Source: Acidiphilium sp. PA
Lineage (GTDB): Bacteria; Pseudomonadota; Alphaproteobacteria; Acetobacterales; Acetobacteraceae
Direction of reading: 5' to 3'
Length of the DNA: 64,000 bases
Assembly: GCF_026191915.1 (NCBI RefSeq)
Contig: NZ_JAIMBY010000012.1
Location: 7,501 to 71,500, forward strand
The position numbers and the translations under genes are program-made. Position 1 is the stretch's first letter. The number at the start of each line of letters is the position of its first letter. Below the pieces are notes generated by a model, which did not search any database, was not told where the DNA came from, and was given only the letters and a program-made list of their open reading frames with translations. Positions 38,152 through 47,126 of this stretch are shown piece after piece.

Positions 38152-39309
38152 TCAGGCCTCAACCTCACCCTCCTCGATCGCGCCCCCATCCGTCCGTACT
38201 GGTTGCCGGCCCAGCAGCACCACGGCGAGGGCGGCGGCGAACAGCGCCATCAGCATCGCGAACACGCCGGAATAGCCGAGCACCGCCATTGCGCCGGCCG
38301 CGATCAGCGGTCCGGTGCATGCACCGGAGGCCCAGGCGAACAGCACGCCTGAGCTTACGCCCACCAATTGTGCCTGTGCCGCGCCATCGGCCGTCAGCCC
38401 GACGCCGAGACCGTAGAGCACGCCTGCCGTTGCGCCGTACAGCGTACCGAATGCCGCGAACCAGAGCAGCGTATGGCTCAGCCACAATCCCGCGCAGGCG
38501 GCGATCGCGATGCCGAGTGCGAGCCGGATGATCGGGATACGCCCGATCCGGTCCGCCAGCAGCCCGACCGGAAACTGCATCAGCATGCCGGCAAACAGGC
38601 ACAGCGAAACAGCGATCGACACGCCATCCTGGTGCAGCCCGGCGCGCTCCATCGCCACCGGAAACATCCCGTAGAACATGCCGCTCGACATGCCGGCGGC
38701 AAAGCACGTCACCACCCCTGCCGGCGACAGGCGCAGCAGTTCGGCGAGCGACAAGCGCGCCAGCACCGGCAGCGCGGGCCCGACGCGCGTCAGGATCGTG
38801 ATCGGCAACAGCGCGGTCGTGAACGCGCCGACCCCGATCATCAGCAGCGACGAGGCGGATTTGAACGCCGACAGCAGCGAGGCGCCGACGACGCTGCCGG
38901 TCCAGCTTGCAAACATGTAGAACCCGAACACCCGCCCCCGCACCGACCGGCGCGATGATGCATTGAGCCAGCTTTCCACCACGGTGAACACACCGATGCT
39001 GCACATCCCCACCACGAAGCGGATCGCGATCCACGGTATCACCGTGGCAACACCGCGGGTCAGCAGTGTCGCGTCCGCCGCCACCACGCAAAAAATCACC
39101 AGCGCCCGGATATGCCCGATCCGCATCAGCACGAAGGGCACCAGGAGGCTGCCGGCCAGCGTACCGCCGTAATAGCCCGAGGCGACAAGACCGATGGCGA
39201 ACGTGCCGATCCCATGCGACAACAGCAAAATCGGTGTTAGCGGTGTCAGCAGGCCCAACGAGATCTGGGCAAACAGCACGGTCGCGTATAACGGGGCGAA
39301 TTTTATCAT
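38152..39309 (-). CDS. MFS transporter (YcaD-like)
   Basis: 385-residue inner-membrane permease of the major facilitator superfamily with about twelve hydrophobic segments. The loop 2-3 motif appears as GSLLVPFVLMRIGHIRAL and the repeated motif as GLLADRIGRIPII after segment 7. The protein most resembles YcaD/YfcJ-type carriers of unknown substrate. ATG 39309 chosen; a longer frame adds 21 residues of Arg-rich sequence without support. No neighbouring regulator. Confidence 0.88.
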   Translation of the reverse strand: MIKFAPLYATVLFAQISLGLLTPLTPILLLSHGIGTFAIGLVASGYYGGTLAGSLLVPFVLMRIGHIRALVIFCVVAADATLLTRGVATVIPWIAIRFVVGMCSIGVFTVVESWLNASSRRSVRGRVFGFYMFASWTGSVVGASLLSAFKSASSLLMIGVGAFTTALLPITILTRVGPALPVLARLSLAELLRLSPAGVVTCFAAGMSSGMFYGMFPVAMERAGLHQDGVSIAVSLCLFAGMLMQFPVGLLADRIGRIPIIRLALGIAIAACAGLWLSHTLLWFAAFGTLYGATAGVLYGLGVGLTADGAAQAQLVGVSSGVLFAWASGACTGPLIAAGAMAVLGYSGVFAMLMALFAAALAVVLLGRQPVRTDGGAIEEGEVEA

Positions 39310-39734
39310 TGCGCTCTCTGCCTGGACTGCACGACTATCGCAGATCGCGCGCCGACCGGGCAAGCGCCGCACCCGCCGCGCGATATGACGAAATCAGATG
39401 GGCAAATCTAATTTATGCGCTGGCCCGGCTTTATAAAATAGCTGCAATGTGTTTATTGCAGGTAAGCTTCAAAAAAAGGGCGGGACATTGTAATGATGCC
39501 GAATATCGCGCATGGCCTAACGTGGCGTTATTTCATGGCCATGCGCCTGATCTGTCCGGCCGCCGCCGGTCATCGTGCCACGGCGCCCGCCGGTGCGGTC
39601 AGCCGCGGGCAAAAAATGATTTGATCTGACCGGCAATCCACATCACACTACCGGGGCGACACACCGCAATTTGCCGAGGCTTCGGCCGCTCCGGGTTCAG
39701 GCCTGCCTATCCATCAGCATCGGGAGACCATCGG
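39310..39734. other. Intergenic region before the dpp-like operon
   Basis: About 425 bases with no supportable gene. A locally AT-rich patch lies near 39400-39500 (AATTTATGCG, TTTATAAAATAG). GC-rich stretches follow. A GGGAGA ribosome site leads to the GTG start of the next gene. Confidence 0.45.
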
Positions 39735-41384
39735 GTGACGAAACAATACGACGAGTTCGAACAAGCGCGCCGTGCGGCGAACGACATGCAGAACCATGTC
39801 ATCGATGAATTCATCGCCGGGCGGATCGACCGGCGCGGCCTGCTGCGTCACGGCACCGCCTATGGCCTGTCCGCGGCGCTGATCGGCGGCGCACTCGGCG
39901 CCCCCCGCCGCGCGCGCGCCGCCGGCAAACCAGACGCCACCATCCGCGTCGCCATCACCGCCCCCTCGACCGCGATCAACCCCGTCACCGCCGGCGACAC
40001 CGGCAGCCTCTGCATGCTGCAGCAAACCGGCGAATTCCTGCTGTTCGACACGCCCGATCTGCATCTGCAACCCGCGCTCGCCACCGCCTGGTCGGCCAAT
40101 CCGGCCGGCACGGTCTGGACCTTCAAGCTCCGCCGCGGCGTGAAATTCCACAGCGGCGGCACCATGACCGCCGATGACGTGGTCTATTCCCTCGCCCGCC
40201 TCGCCGATCCCAAAAACGGCTCCAACGCGCTCTCCACCTTCAAGGGTGTGCTCAGCCCGAGCGGCATCGTCAAACAAGACGATTACACCGTCGTCTTCCA
40301 TCTCGACGCGCCGAACGGCAACTTCCCCTATCTCGTCTCGTCGGACAATTACAACGCCATCATCCTGCCCAAGGGCTCGGATGCCGCGACCTTCGAAAAA
40401 ACCTTCGACGGCACCGGCCCGTTCAAATTCGACAGCTACACCCCCGGCCGCGGCGCATCCTTCGTCCGCAACCCCGATTACTGGGGCAAGCCCGCCCTGC
40501 CGGCGCGCACCGAATTCGGCTTCTACGCCAACCAGCAATCGCAGATCCTCGCCCTGCAGGGCGGCCAGGTCGATCTGCTCCAGCAAATCGTGGTGCAGGG
40601 CGCGCAGGGCCTGCTGAACGACCCGAGCGTGAAAATCATCAAGCTCCGCTCGTCCAACCATCGCGAAGTGCACATGCGCTGCGACATGGCGCCCTTCACC
40701 GACAAGCGCGTCCGCCAGGCCGTCGCGCTGACCCTCAACCGCCCCGGCATCGTGCAGGGCCTGTTCCGCGGCCTGTCCGATCTCGGCAACGACAGCCCGT
40801 TCGCACCGGTCTACCCCTCGACCAACAAATCCGTCCCCCAGCGCGCCATGAACATCGCCAAGGCCAAGCACCTACTGGCGGCAGCCGGTGTCAAACCGGG
40901 CACCCAGATCACCCTGACCACCGAACAGGTCCAGGAAATCCCCGACTACGCCGTGCTGATCCAGAACGCCGCCGCCGAAATCGGCCTCAAGATCAACCTG
41001 AAAATCGAAACCAGCTCCGCCTATTACGGCAAGGCGACCTTCGGCAATTCCGACTGGCTGGATTCCCAGATGGGCATCACCGATTACGGCCATCGCGGCG
41101 TGCCCAACGTGTTCCTCACCGCGCCGCTGGAAAGCAACGGCCCCTGGAATGCCGCCCATTTCAAGAACAAAACATACGACTCCCTGGTCGCCGACTACAT
41201 CGCAACCGTCGATCTGCAGAAACAGCGCGTCGTCTCCGGCAAGATCGAGCGCCTCCTGCTCGACGAAACCCCGATCATCTTCGCCTATTTCTACGACTAT
41301 CTGGCAGCCTCCGTCCCGCACATGAGCGGCGTGCAGGTCAGCGGCCTCGGCCAGGTGTTCCTGCAGAACGCAACGATCGCGTAA
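39735..41384 (+). CDS. ABC transporter substrate-binding protein, family 5 (peptide/nickel type)
   Basis: 549 residues, GTG start with GGGAGA upstream. The N-terminus holds about 38 residues, then a Tat-like RRGLLRHG and a hydrophobic segment ending in ARAAGKP, so export by Tat is plausible. The body has family 5 landmarks: AITAPSTAINP, WTFKLRRGVKFHSGGTMTADDVVYSL and GTGPFKFDSY. Family members bind di/oligopeptides, nickel complexes or glutathione. It heads a four-gene operon with two permeases and a double ATPase. Confidence 0.94.
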   Translation: MTKQYDEFEQARRAANDMQNHVIDEFIAGRIDRRGLLRHGTAYGLSAALIGGALGAPRRARAAGKPDATIRVAITAPSTAINPVTAGDTGSLCMLQQTGEFLLFDTPDLHLQPALATAWSANPAGTVWTFKLRRGVKFHSGGTMTADDVVYSLARLADPKNGSNALSTFKGVLSPSGIVKQDDYTVVFHLDAPNGNFPYLVSSDNYNAIILPKGSDAATFEKTFDGTGPFKFDSYTPGRGASFVRNPDYWGKPALPARTEFGFYANQQSQILALQGGQVDLLQQIVVQGAQGLLNDPSVKIIKLRSSNHREVHMRCDMAPFTDKRVRQAVALTLNRPGIVQGLFRGLSDLGNDSPFAPVYPSTNKSVPQRAMNIAKAKHLLAAAGVKPGTQITLTTEQVQEIPDYAVLIQNAAAEIGLKINLKIETSSAYYGKATFGNSDWLDSQMGITDYGHRGVPNVFLTAPLESNGPWNAAHFKNKTYDSLVADYIATVDLQKQRVVSGKIERLLLDETPIIFAYFYDYLAASVPHMSGVQVSGLGQVFLQNATIA

Positions 41385-41388
41385 CCCA

Positions 41389-42351
41389 ATGCGCGCCCGC
41401 CTCATCCCCATGCTGGCACAGCGCCTCGGCCTCGCTCTGGTCACGCTACTGCTGCTCAGCATGGTGGTGTTCGCGGGCGCGCAACTCCTGCCCGGCAACG
41501 TCGGCCGCGCCATCCTCGGCCCCCTCGCCGACCCCGTCGCGGTCGCCGCACTGAACCACAAACTCGGCACCGATCTGCCGGTCCCCGAGCAATACTGGAT
41601 CTGGATCAGCCATTTCGTCACCGGCAACATGGGCATCTCCTACACCTACCGCACCCCGGTCGCCCCTTTCGTCATCGCCGCCCTGCTCAACTCCCTGAAA
41701 CTCGCCGCGGTCGCCTTCGTCATCGTCGTCCCGCTCTCCATCGCCGGCGGCGTCTACGCCGCCATGCACGCCCGCACCTGGATCGATAAAACCATCAGCA
41801 TCGCCGGCCTCTCCATGACGGTGATCCCCGAATTCGTCTCCTCGATCATCCTGATCCTGATCCTCGGCATCTGGCTCCGCTGGCTGCCCATCACCGCCAC
41901 CGCCCCGCGCCACGCCGGCGTGCTCGATCAGATCGACCACCTGATCCTCCCCGCCCTGCCGCTCGTATTCATCCTGTTCGGCTACATCGCCCGCATGGCC
42001 CGCGCCGGCACCATCGAGGCTCTGGACGCCGACTACACCCGCACCGCCATCCTCAAAGGCCTGCCGCCCGGCGTCGTCATCCGCCGCCACGTCCTGCGCA
42101 ACGCCCTGCTGCCCACCATCACCGTCGTCGCCACACAGGTCGGCTACCTGGTCGGCGGCCTCGTCATCGTCGAAACCCTGTTCCGCTACCAGGGCATCGG
42201 CAGCCTCATCCTCACCGCCGCCCGCGCCAAGGATTTCCCCATGCTCGAAGGCGGCATCCTCACCATCGGCATCGTCTATGTCCTGGTCACCATGCTGGCC
42301 GACATCGCCCTCGTCATGCTCAACCCCCGCCTGCGCGATGGCCGCCGCTGA
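41389..42351 (+). CDS. ABC transporter permease (DppB-like)
   Basis: 320-residue permease with the DppB/OppB pattern: an N-terminal membrane segment (LGLALVTLLLLSMVVFAGAQ), a periplasmic loop with GNMGISYTYRTPV, and the coupling region EALDADYTRTAILKGLPPGVVIRRHVLRNALLP. It lies four bases after the binding-protein gene and two before the next permease. Confidence 0.94.
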   Translation: MRARLIPMLAQRLGLALVTLLLLSMVVFAGAQLLPGNVGRAILGPLADPVAVAALNHKLGTDLPVPEQYWIWISHFVTGNMGISYTYRTPVAPFVIAALLNSLKLAAVAFVIVVPLSIAGGVYAAMHARTWIDKTISIAGLSMTVIPEFVSSIILILILGIWLRWLPITATAPRHAGVLDQIDHLILPALPLVFILFGYIARMARAGTIEALDADYTRTAILKGLPPGVVIRRHVLRNALLPTITVVATQVGYLVGGLVIVETLFRYQGIGSLILTAARAKDFPMLEGGILTIGIVYVLVTMLADIALVMLNPRLRDGRR

Positions 42352-42353
42352 CC

Positions 42354-43217
42354 ATGAGCGAAGCCGCCCTCCCCGTCCTGATCGAACCTACCGCCAAACC
42401 CAACGAACGCCTGCGCGCCGCCCTCACCGCGCCGATGTTCATCATCGGCGCCACCATCCTCAGCTTCTGGGTTGCCTGCGCCCTCTTCGGCCCCGCGCTC
42501 GTCCCCTACAACCCCTACGCCGACGATCTGATGAACACCCTCGCCCCGCCCGGCGCCGCCCACTGGTTCGGCACCGACCAGATCGGGCGCGACATCTTCT
42601 CCCGCGTCGTCGTCGGCGCCCGCTCCATTCTCTCCGTCGCCCCGCTCGCCACCCTGCTCGGCACCCTCGTCGGCACCACCCTCGGCCTCGTCACCGGCTA
42701 TTTCGGCGGCATCATCGATACCGCGATCAGCCGCCTCATCGAGGTTCTCCTCGCCCTGCCCCTCATCATCGTCGCCCTGCTCGCCCTCGTCGCCCTCGGC
42801 CCATCCAACATCACCGTCATCGTCGTGATCGGCCTGATCTTCGCCCCGCTGATCGCCCGCACCGTCCGCGCCGCCGTGCTCACCGAACGCGAGCTCGACT
42901 ACGTCGCCGCCGCCCAGCTCCGCGGTGAATCCGCACTCCACATCATGTTCGTCGAAATCCTGCCCAACGTCATGGGCCCCATCCTGGTCGAAACCACCGT
43001 CCGCCTCGGCTACGCCATCTTCACCGTCGCCTCGCTCAGCTTCCTTGGCTTCGGCATTCAACCCCCCTCCGCCGACTGGGGCCTCGCCATCTCCGAAAAC
43101 TACGAACTCATCACCGGCGGCTATTGGTGGACCGTCACCTTCGATGCCGTCGCCATCGCCTCGCTGGTCGTCGCGGTCAACCTGATCGCCGATGGCATCC
43201 AGGGGGCGATCGAATGA
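42354..43217 (+). CDS. ABC transporter permease (DppC-like)
   Basis: 287 residues of the DppC/OppC family: NTLAPPGAAHWFGTDQIGRDIFSRVV, the conserved periplasmic segment of the family, and the coupling motif ERELDYVAAAQLRGESALHIMFVEILPN. Forms the heterodimeric channel with the DppB-like partner. Its stop overlaps the following ATPase start (ATGA). Confidence 0.94.
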   Translation: MSEAALPVLIEPTAKPNERLRAALTAPMFIIGATILSFWVACALFGPALVPYNPYADDLMNTLAPPGAAHWFGTDQIGRDIFSRVVVGARSILSVAPLATLLGTLVGTTLGLVTGYFGGIIDTAISRLIEVLLALPLIIVALLALVALGPSNITVIVVIGLIFAPLIARTVRAAVLTERELDYVAAAQLRGESALHIMFVEILPNVMGPILVETTVRLGYAIFTVASLSFLGFGIQPPSADWGLAISENYELITGGYWWTVTFDAVAIASLVVAVNLIADGIQGAIE

Positions 43218-45259
43218 GCAACACCGCCCTGCGCCACCCGGTCGAACCCGCCCCGCTCGAACAACCCACCCCCGCCCTCGCCGTCGAAAACCTCGATGTC
43301 GTCTACCGCACCCGCGGGCGCGACATGCAGGTCCTCCGCAGCGTCTCCTTCAGCATCGCCCCCGGTGAATCCTTCGGCCTGGTCGGTGAATCCGGCTGCG
43401 GCAAATCCACCGCCGCTCTCGCCGCCCTCGCCGCCCTGCCCCGCAACGGCTTCGTCCGCGGCGGCGCCGTCCGCGTCGCCGGCCAACCCCTCGCCAGCCT
43501 CGACCCCGCCGCCCTCCGCCGCCTGCGCGCCGAACAAATCTCGATGGTCTATCAGGACGCCGGCCGCGCCCTGAACCCCTCCCTCACCATCTTCCGCCAG
43601 ATGGCCGAAGTCTTCGAACTCCTCGGCCAACCCGCCGACCTGCGCGCCCTCTGCACCACCATGCTCAACCGCGTGCAGATCGCTGCACCCGGCCGCGTGC
43701 TCGACTCCTACCCCCACCAGCTCTCCGGCGGCATGCTCCAGCGCGTCATCATCGCGATGGCCCTCGCAAAAGAACCCAGCCTCCTCGTCCTCGACGAACC
43801 AACCACCGCGCTCGATGCCACGGTCGAAGCCGAAGTGCTCGACCTCGTGGCCACCCTCCGCCGCGAATTCTCCACCGCCATCCTCTTCATCAGCCACAAC
43901 ATCGGCGTCATCGAACGCATGTGCGACCGCGTCGGCGTGCTCTACGCCGGCAGCCTGGTCGAAACCGGCCCCACCGCCGCCCTCCTCCGCCGGCCGATGC
44001 ACCCCTACACCATGCGCCTGCTCCGCTGCCTGCCCATGCCCGGCCGCAGCAAGGCCACCGCCCGGCTCGATACCATCAAAGGCTTCCTTCCCCCGCCCGG
44101 CTCCATCATCCCCGGCTGCGTCTTCGCCGATCGCTGCGACCTCGCCGATGCAATCTGCCACACCACCCCGCCGCCCGAACACACCATCGCCACCCACACC
44201 AGCCGCTGCCACCACTGGCAGCGCGCCACCGAACAACCGCTCACCGCCACCGAAACACCCATCCCCCCCGCCACCCACAGCCACCAGACCGTCCTGCGCG
44301 GCACCAACATCTCCAAAACCTTCCAGATCGGCACCCGCAGCCTCCACGCCGTCACCAATGTCTCCTTCACCCTCCGCGAAGGCGAAACCCTCGGCATCGT
44401 CGGTGAATCCGGCTCCGGCAAAACCACCCTCGCCCGCCTCCTGCTCGGCCTGCTCGAACCCGACCCCGGCAGCCTCATCGAACTCGCCGGCCAACCCGCC
44501 GCCGGCCAGGCCGCGTCGCGCACCCAGGATCAGCAAAAAGCCCTGCAAATCGTCTTCCAGAACCCCGATTCCGCCCTCAACCGCTCCCACACCGTCCGCC
44601 ACCTGATCGGCCGCGCCCTCGCCCGCCTCGCCAGCCTCTCCGGCACCGCCCGCACCACGCGCCTCACCGAACTCATCCACGCCGTCCGCCTGACCGACCG
44701 CCACCTCGGCATGCGCCCCCGCCAACTCTCGGGCGGCCTCAAACAACGGGTCGCCATCGCCCGCGCCTTCGCGGGCTCCCCCCGCGTCGTCATCTGCGAC
44801 GAACCTACCTCCGCCCTCGATGTCTCGGTCCAGGCCGCCATCCTCAACCTCCTCGCCGACCTCCAGGCCCGCGAAAACACCAGCTACGTCTTCATCTCCC
44901 ACGACCTCGGCGTGGTGCGCTACCTGTCCGACCGCATCGCCGTCCTCTACCTCGGCCGCATCATGGAAATCGGCCCCGCCGAAGCCGTGTTCGAAGGCCC
45001 CCACCACCCCTACACCGAAGCCCTGCTCTCCTCGATCCCAACCCCCTTCAACGAATCCACCACCCCCGAAACCACCCGCATCCGCCTCCACGGCGACATC
45101 CCCAGCCCGCTGACCCCCCCCACCGGCTGCGTCTTCCACACCCGCTGCCCCCGCAAACTCGGCCCCATCTGCGAAACCACCGAACCCACCTCCGAAACCA
45201 TCAACGACCACACCATCGCCTGCCACATCCCCCGCGACCAACTTGGCAAACGACCGTAG
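43214..45259 (+). CDS. Dipeptide ABC transporter double ATPase (DppD-DppF fusion)
   Basis: 681 residues with two complete ABC modules in one chain. Module 1 has Walker A GESGCGKST and signature LSGGMLQRVIIAMAL, with Walker B LLVLDEPTTALDATVE. Module 2 has GESGSGKTT, LSGGLKQRVAIARAF, and VICDEPTSALDVSVQ. Each module ends in the oligopeptide-type C-terminal extension with iron-sulfur-like cysteines (IIPGCVFADRC, TGCVFHTRCP). In most dpp/opp operons these are two genes. Start at ATG 43214 overlaps the upstream stop. Confidence 0.95.
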   Translation: MSNTALRHPVEPAPLEQPTPALAVENLDVVYRTRGRDMQVLRSVSFSIAPGESFGLVGESGCGKSTAALAALAALPRNGFVRGGAVRVAGQPLASLDPAALRRLRAEQISMVYQDAGRALNPSLTIFRQMAEVFELLGQPADLRALCTTMLNRVQIAAPGRVLDSYPHQLSGGMLQRVIIAMALAKEPSLLVLDEPTTALDATVEAEVLDLVATLRREFSTAILFISHNIGVIERMCDRVGVLYAGSLVETGPTAALLRRPMHPYTMRLLRCLPMPGRSKATARLDTIKGFLPPPGSIIPGCVFADRCDLADAICHTTPPPEHTIATHTSRCHHWQRATEQPLTATETPIPPATHSHQTVLRGTNISKTFQIGTRSLHAVTNVSFTLREGETLGIVGESGSGKTTLARLLLGLLEPDPGSLIELAGQPAAGQAASRTQDQQKALQIVFQNPDSALNRSHTVRHLIGRALARLASLSGTARTTRLTELIHAVRLTDRHLGMRPRQLSGGLKQRVAIARAFAGSPRVVICDEPTSALDVSVQAAILNLLADLQARENTSYVFISHDLGVVRYLSDRIAVLYLGRIMEIGPAEAVFEGPHHPYTEALLSSIPTPFNESTTPETTRIRLHGDIPSPLTPPTGCVFHTRCPRKLGPICETTEPTSETINDHTIACHIPRDQLGKRP

Positions 45260-45293
45260 GGTGGGGTGCACTTCCGCACCCCACCACCCGAGC
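45260..45293 (+). terminator. Hairpin after the dpp-like operon
   Basis: GTGGGGTGC (45261-45269) pairs with GCACCCCAC (45276-45284) with a six-base loop, directly after the double-ATPase stop. No poly-T follows immediately, so termination is not certain. The neighbouring half repeat might assist. Confidence 0.5.
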
Positions 45294-45299
45294 AAAAGA

Positions 45300-45365
45300 T
45301 CGCAAAGCAAAAGCAAGACTTCTTTTTTGCAAAAAAGAAGCAAAAAACTCCTATGAATCTGGCCG
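45300..45365. repeat. Dispersed repeat, copy 7 (left half) at island edge
   Basis: AAGACTTCTTTTTTG-CAAAAAAGAAGC followed by AAAAAACTCCTATGAATCTGG, matching the left hairpin and start of the spacer of complete copies. The right half is absent here. The corresponding right half is found at 49995-50078, on the other side of the accessory island. Confidence 0.82.
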
Positions 45366-45723
45366 AACGCCGCTAAAGCGACGCAGCCCCCACCAAACCG
45401 CCCCCGCTACAAAAAACCCGCCATTCCGAGCGCAGCGCGGCAATCCAGCCCAGCAACGCCCCGGTCCATCACAATCACGCACCGGCCTGCAATGGTGACG
45501 TACTCTTGGGCTGTCAGCTAAGTGACAACTTGGCGCAACCTGGTACGTCGGCCCGATTCCCATGCTGGCATGAAAGCGGCCACCGTAATGGAACGGCACG
45601 GTTGTGGCGCGTCGTCGAGCCGATGTAGTATTCGGATATGGGGCGGAGACCGACCACAACTTGGCACCGGATTTTCGATTTTTCGAATAACCCGCTCGCC
45701 CATCCGGCTATGGCGCAAACGGC
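45366..45723. other. Non-coding left part of the island
   Basis: About 360 bases with no ORF I can defend. Several overlapping minus-strand frames of 70-100 codons exist, but none has a recognisable domain. The sequence may be remnant of an insertion. No upstream delivery domain for the toxin gene is visible: its frame is closed by a stop at 45688. Confidence 0.5.
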
Positions 45724-46269
45724 ATGAGCGACGTTCAAGGAATTTACCGGCAGAGCCAGCCCACACCGTCACCGTTCCCGCCCTATCCATATTTTGAACT
45801 GACGGCCAGGGATGCCGTCTACCTGCTGGTGCCGCATTCGGTTGCGAACCGCGGTGTAAAACGCTTCGCGATGTTCGGTGACGGCAATGGCATGCCGCAG
45901 GATTTCATCGGCAAGCTCCGCTTCGAGCACCTGCTTGATGATCTGAAGAAACTATCACGGCTGCGGAACGATGAGTTTTCATCGGAACCCGTCAGTCAAA
46001 CACGTGATCCAGGACCACAAATTGACCGATATGGATCAAACTTTGGCAAGTTTCTTTCACCGAAAGGCGCGTCTTTCGGGGCCAGAGCGCTTCCCTACGA
46101 CGAAAGTGCGATGCCATATCATGCGTTTGAGGTGTTAAAGCCTCTGACGGTGCCGTCTGGGCGTGCTGCAGCTTGGTTTGGCGAAGAAGGCGGCGCTACC
46201 CAGTATATGACGTCCAGTTCGGTCAGCGATTTGATTAAAAATGGCTTTCTTAAGGAAATTGATCCATGA
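45724..46269 (+). CDS. TNT-domain toxin (predicted NAD+ glycohydrolase)
   Basis: 181 residues. The C-terminal half (about 98-178) matches the tuberculosis necrotizing toxin domain: QIDRYGSNFGKFLSPKGASF, RALPYDESAMPYHAFEVLKP, WFGEEGGATQY and SVSDLIKNGFL. Arg102, Arg121, His133 and Gln160 fall where the catalytic/NAD-binding residues of TNT lie. TNT enzymes kill by hydrolysing NAD+. The N-terminus (1-95) is Pro-rich and lacks a secretion or RHS/LXG-like delivery domain, so this is a stand-alone effector or a remnant of a larger polymorphic toxin. The stop overlaps the next gene (ATGA). Confidence 0.85.
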   Translation: MSDVQGIYRQSQPTPSPFPPYPYFELTARDAVYLLVPHSVANRGVKRFAMFGDGNGMPQDFIGKLRFEHLLDDLKKLSRLRNDEFSSEPVSQTRDPGPQIDRYGSNFGKFLSPKGASFGARALPYDESAMPYHAFEVLKPLTVPSGRAAAWFGEEGGATQYMTSSSVSDLIKNGFLKEIDP

Positions 46270-46541
46270 ACAAGCATGATATGAAAAAAATATTAGATGA
46301 AAACGGTATAAAAGAAAATGTAATATACGAGATGCAGGATACCAACATTGGTGATCTTTTGGGTATTGAGGAAACTATACAAGGCTGGACTGTTTATTAT
46401 AGCGAGCGCGGAAAAAAAGAAATATTGGAAATATTTGATAACGAGGATTCAGCTTGCCGGGCGATGCTACAGAAGGTTTCACAAAGGATGCTGGAAGATT
46501 ATGGAGAAGTAGTTGATTTTTCAGAATATCAAGAATCCTGA
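46266..46541 (+). CDS. Probable immunity protein to the TNT toxin
   Basis: 91-residue acidic, AT-rich gene (many AAA, ATA and GAT codons, unlike the chromosome). It starts within the toxin stop (ATGA overlap), as immunity genes in polymorphic toxin loci usually do. The sequence (MNKHDMKKILDENGIKEN, GWTVYYSERGKKEILEIF) has no domain I can name. The call rests on position, size and coupling. A different function cannot be excluded. Confidence 0.7.
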   Translation: MNKHDMKKILDENGIKENVIYEMQDTNIGDLLGIEETIQGWTVYYSERGKKEILEIFDNEDSACRAMLQKVSQRMLEDYGEVVDFSEYQES

Positions 46542-47126
46542 GTGTCCATCCGGGAACACCTTGAATCTTTGGAGTCACTTGTGATTCCATCTCGACGGCC
46601 TCGTGAAAGCGCGTGGCATCGCGCTTACCGGTGATGAAATCGCGGAGCTGGAAGCCCTGGCCGACGCCGCCCAGGTGAACACCCGCGACTAGTGGGAAAA
46701 AGAAATGTGATGGAAGCGCCGATGCTTCGAGCTGTCTGAGCGTCCCAGGCCGACCCAAGTCAACCGCCAGAATCCCGGTTGGGCAATCCCAAAAGCTGAC
46801 ACTCGTGACGCAGTCGCAGTTCTCTTGGTAACCCGCGGGAGGCAACTGCAGGATTGAGCGAAGGCACCAACTGTGAAACACAACTTCAAGAAACGCGGAA
46901 GCATCGATGGCAGCTTTGTTCATCGAGGACATCGTCGGCAAACCGAAGCCGGGTGAACTGAAAATTCCTGCCGGTCCGAGCCCAAACCGCACGACCCACC
47001 CACCCCACCGCATCGACCAGCGTCAGCAGCTTCGCGCTCAAATGAGACACTGTAAGCAGCCGCGATGACACGTAAAAGCGGACATTATGTGGTGCAACTC
47101 CAGAGGCATTGCACCCTACGCTCACT
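46542..47126. pseudogene. Decayed coding remnants between toxin module and DUF4435 gene
   Basis: No intact gene. A plus-strand frame near 46593-46692 reads DGLVKARGIALTGDEIAELE and ends at TAG, resembling the C-terminus of some protein, but lacks a start after an in-frame stop. A frame at 46907 encodes MAALFIEDIVGKPKPGELKI for 53 codons before ending. Codon use is GC-rich again here. These look like leftovers of deleted genes. Their origin is unknown. Confidence 0.45.

Noticed and set aside
43121-45343. 740-codon minus-strand frame opposite the double ATPase
   Set aside because: Low-complexity Gly/Ala/Glu shadow; both ABC modules are plainly encoded on the plus strand.
45351-45790. Overlapping minus-strand frames of 70-102 codons suggesting a transposase remnant
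   Set aside because: None shows a DDE, HUH or integrase motif; called only as non-coding island DNA.
46375-47013. 212-codon minus-strand frame opposite the immunity gene
   Set aside because: It opposes a coupled AT-rich gene with a good overlap, and its translation has no recognisable domain.
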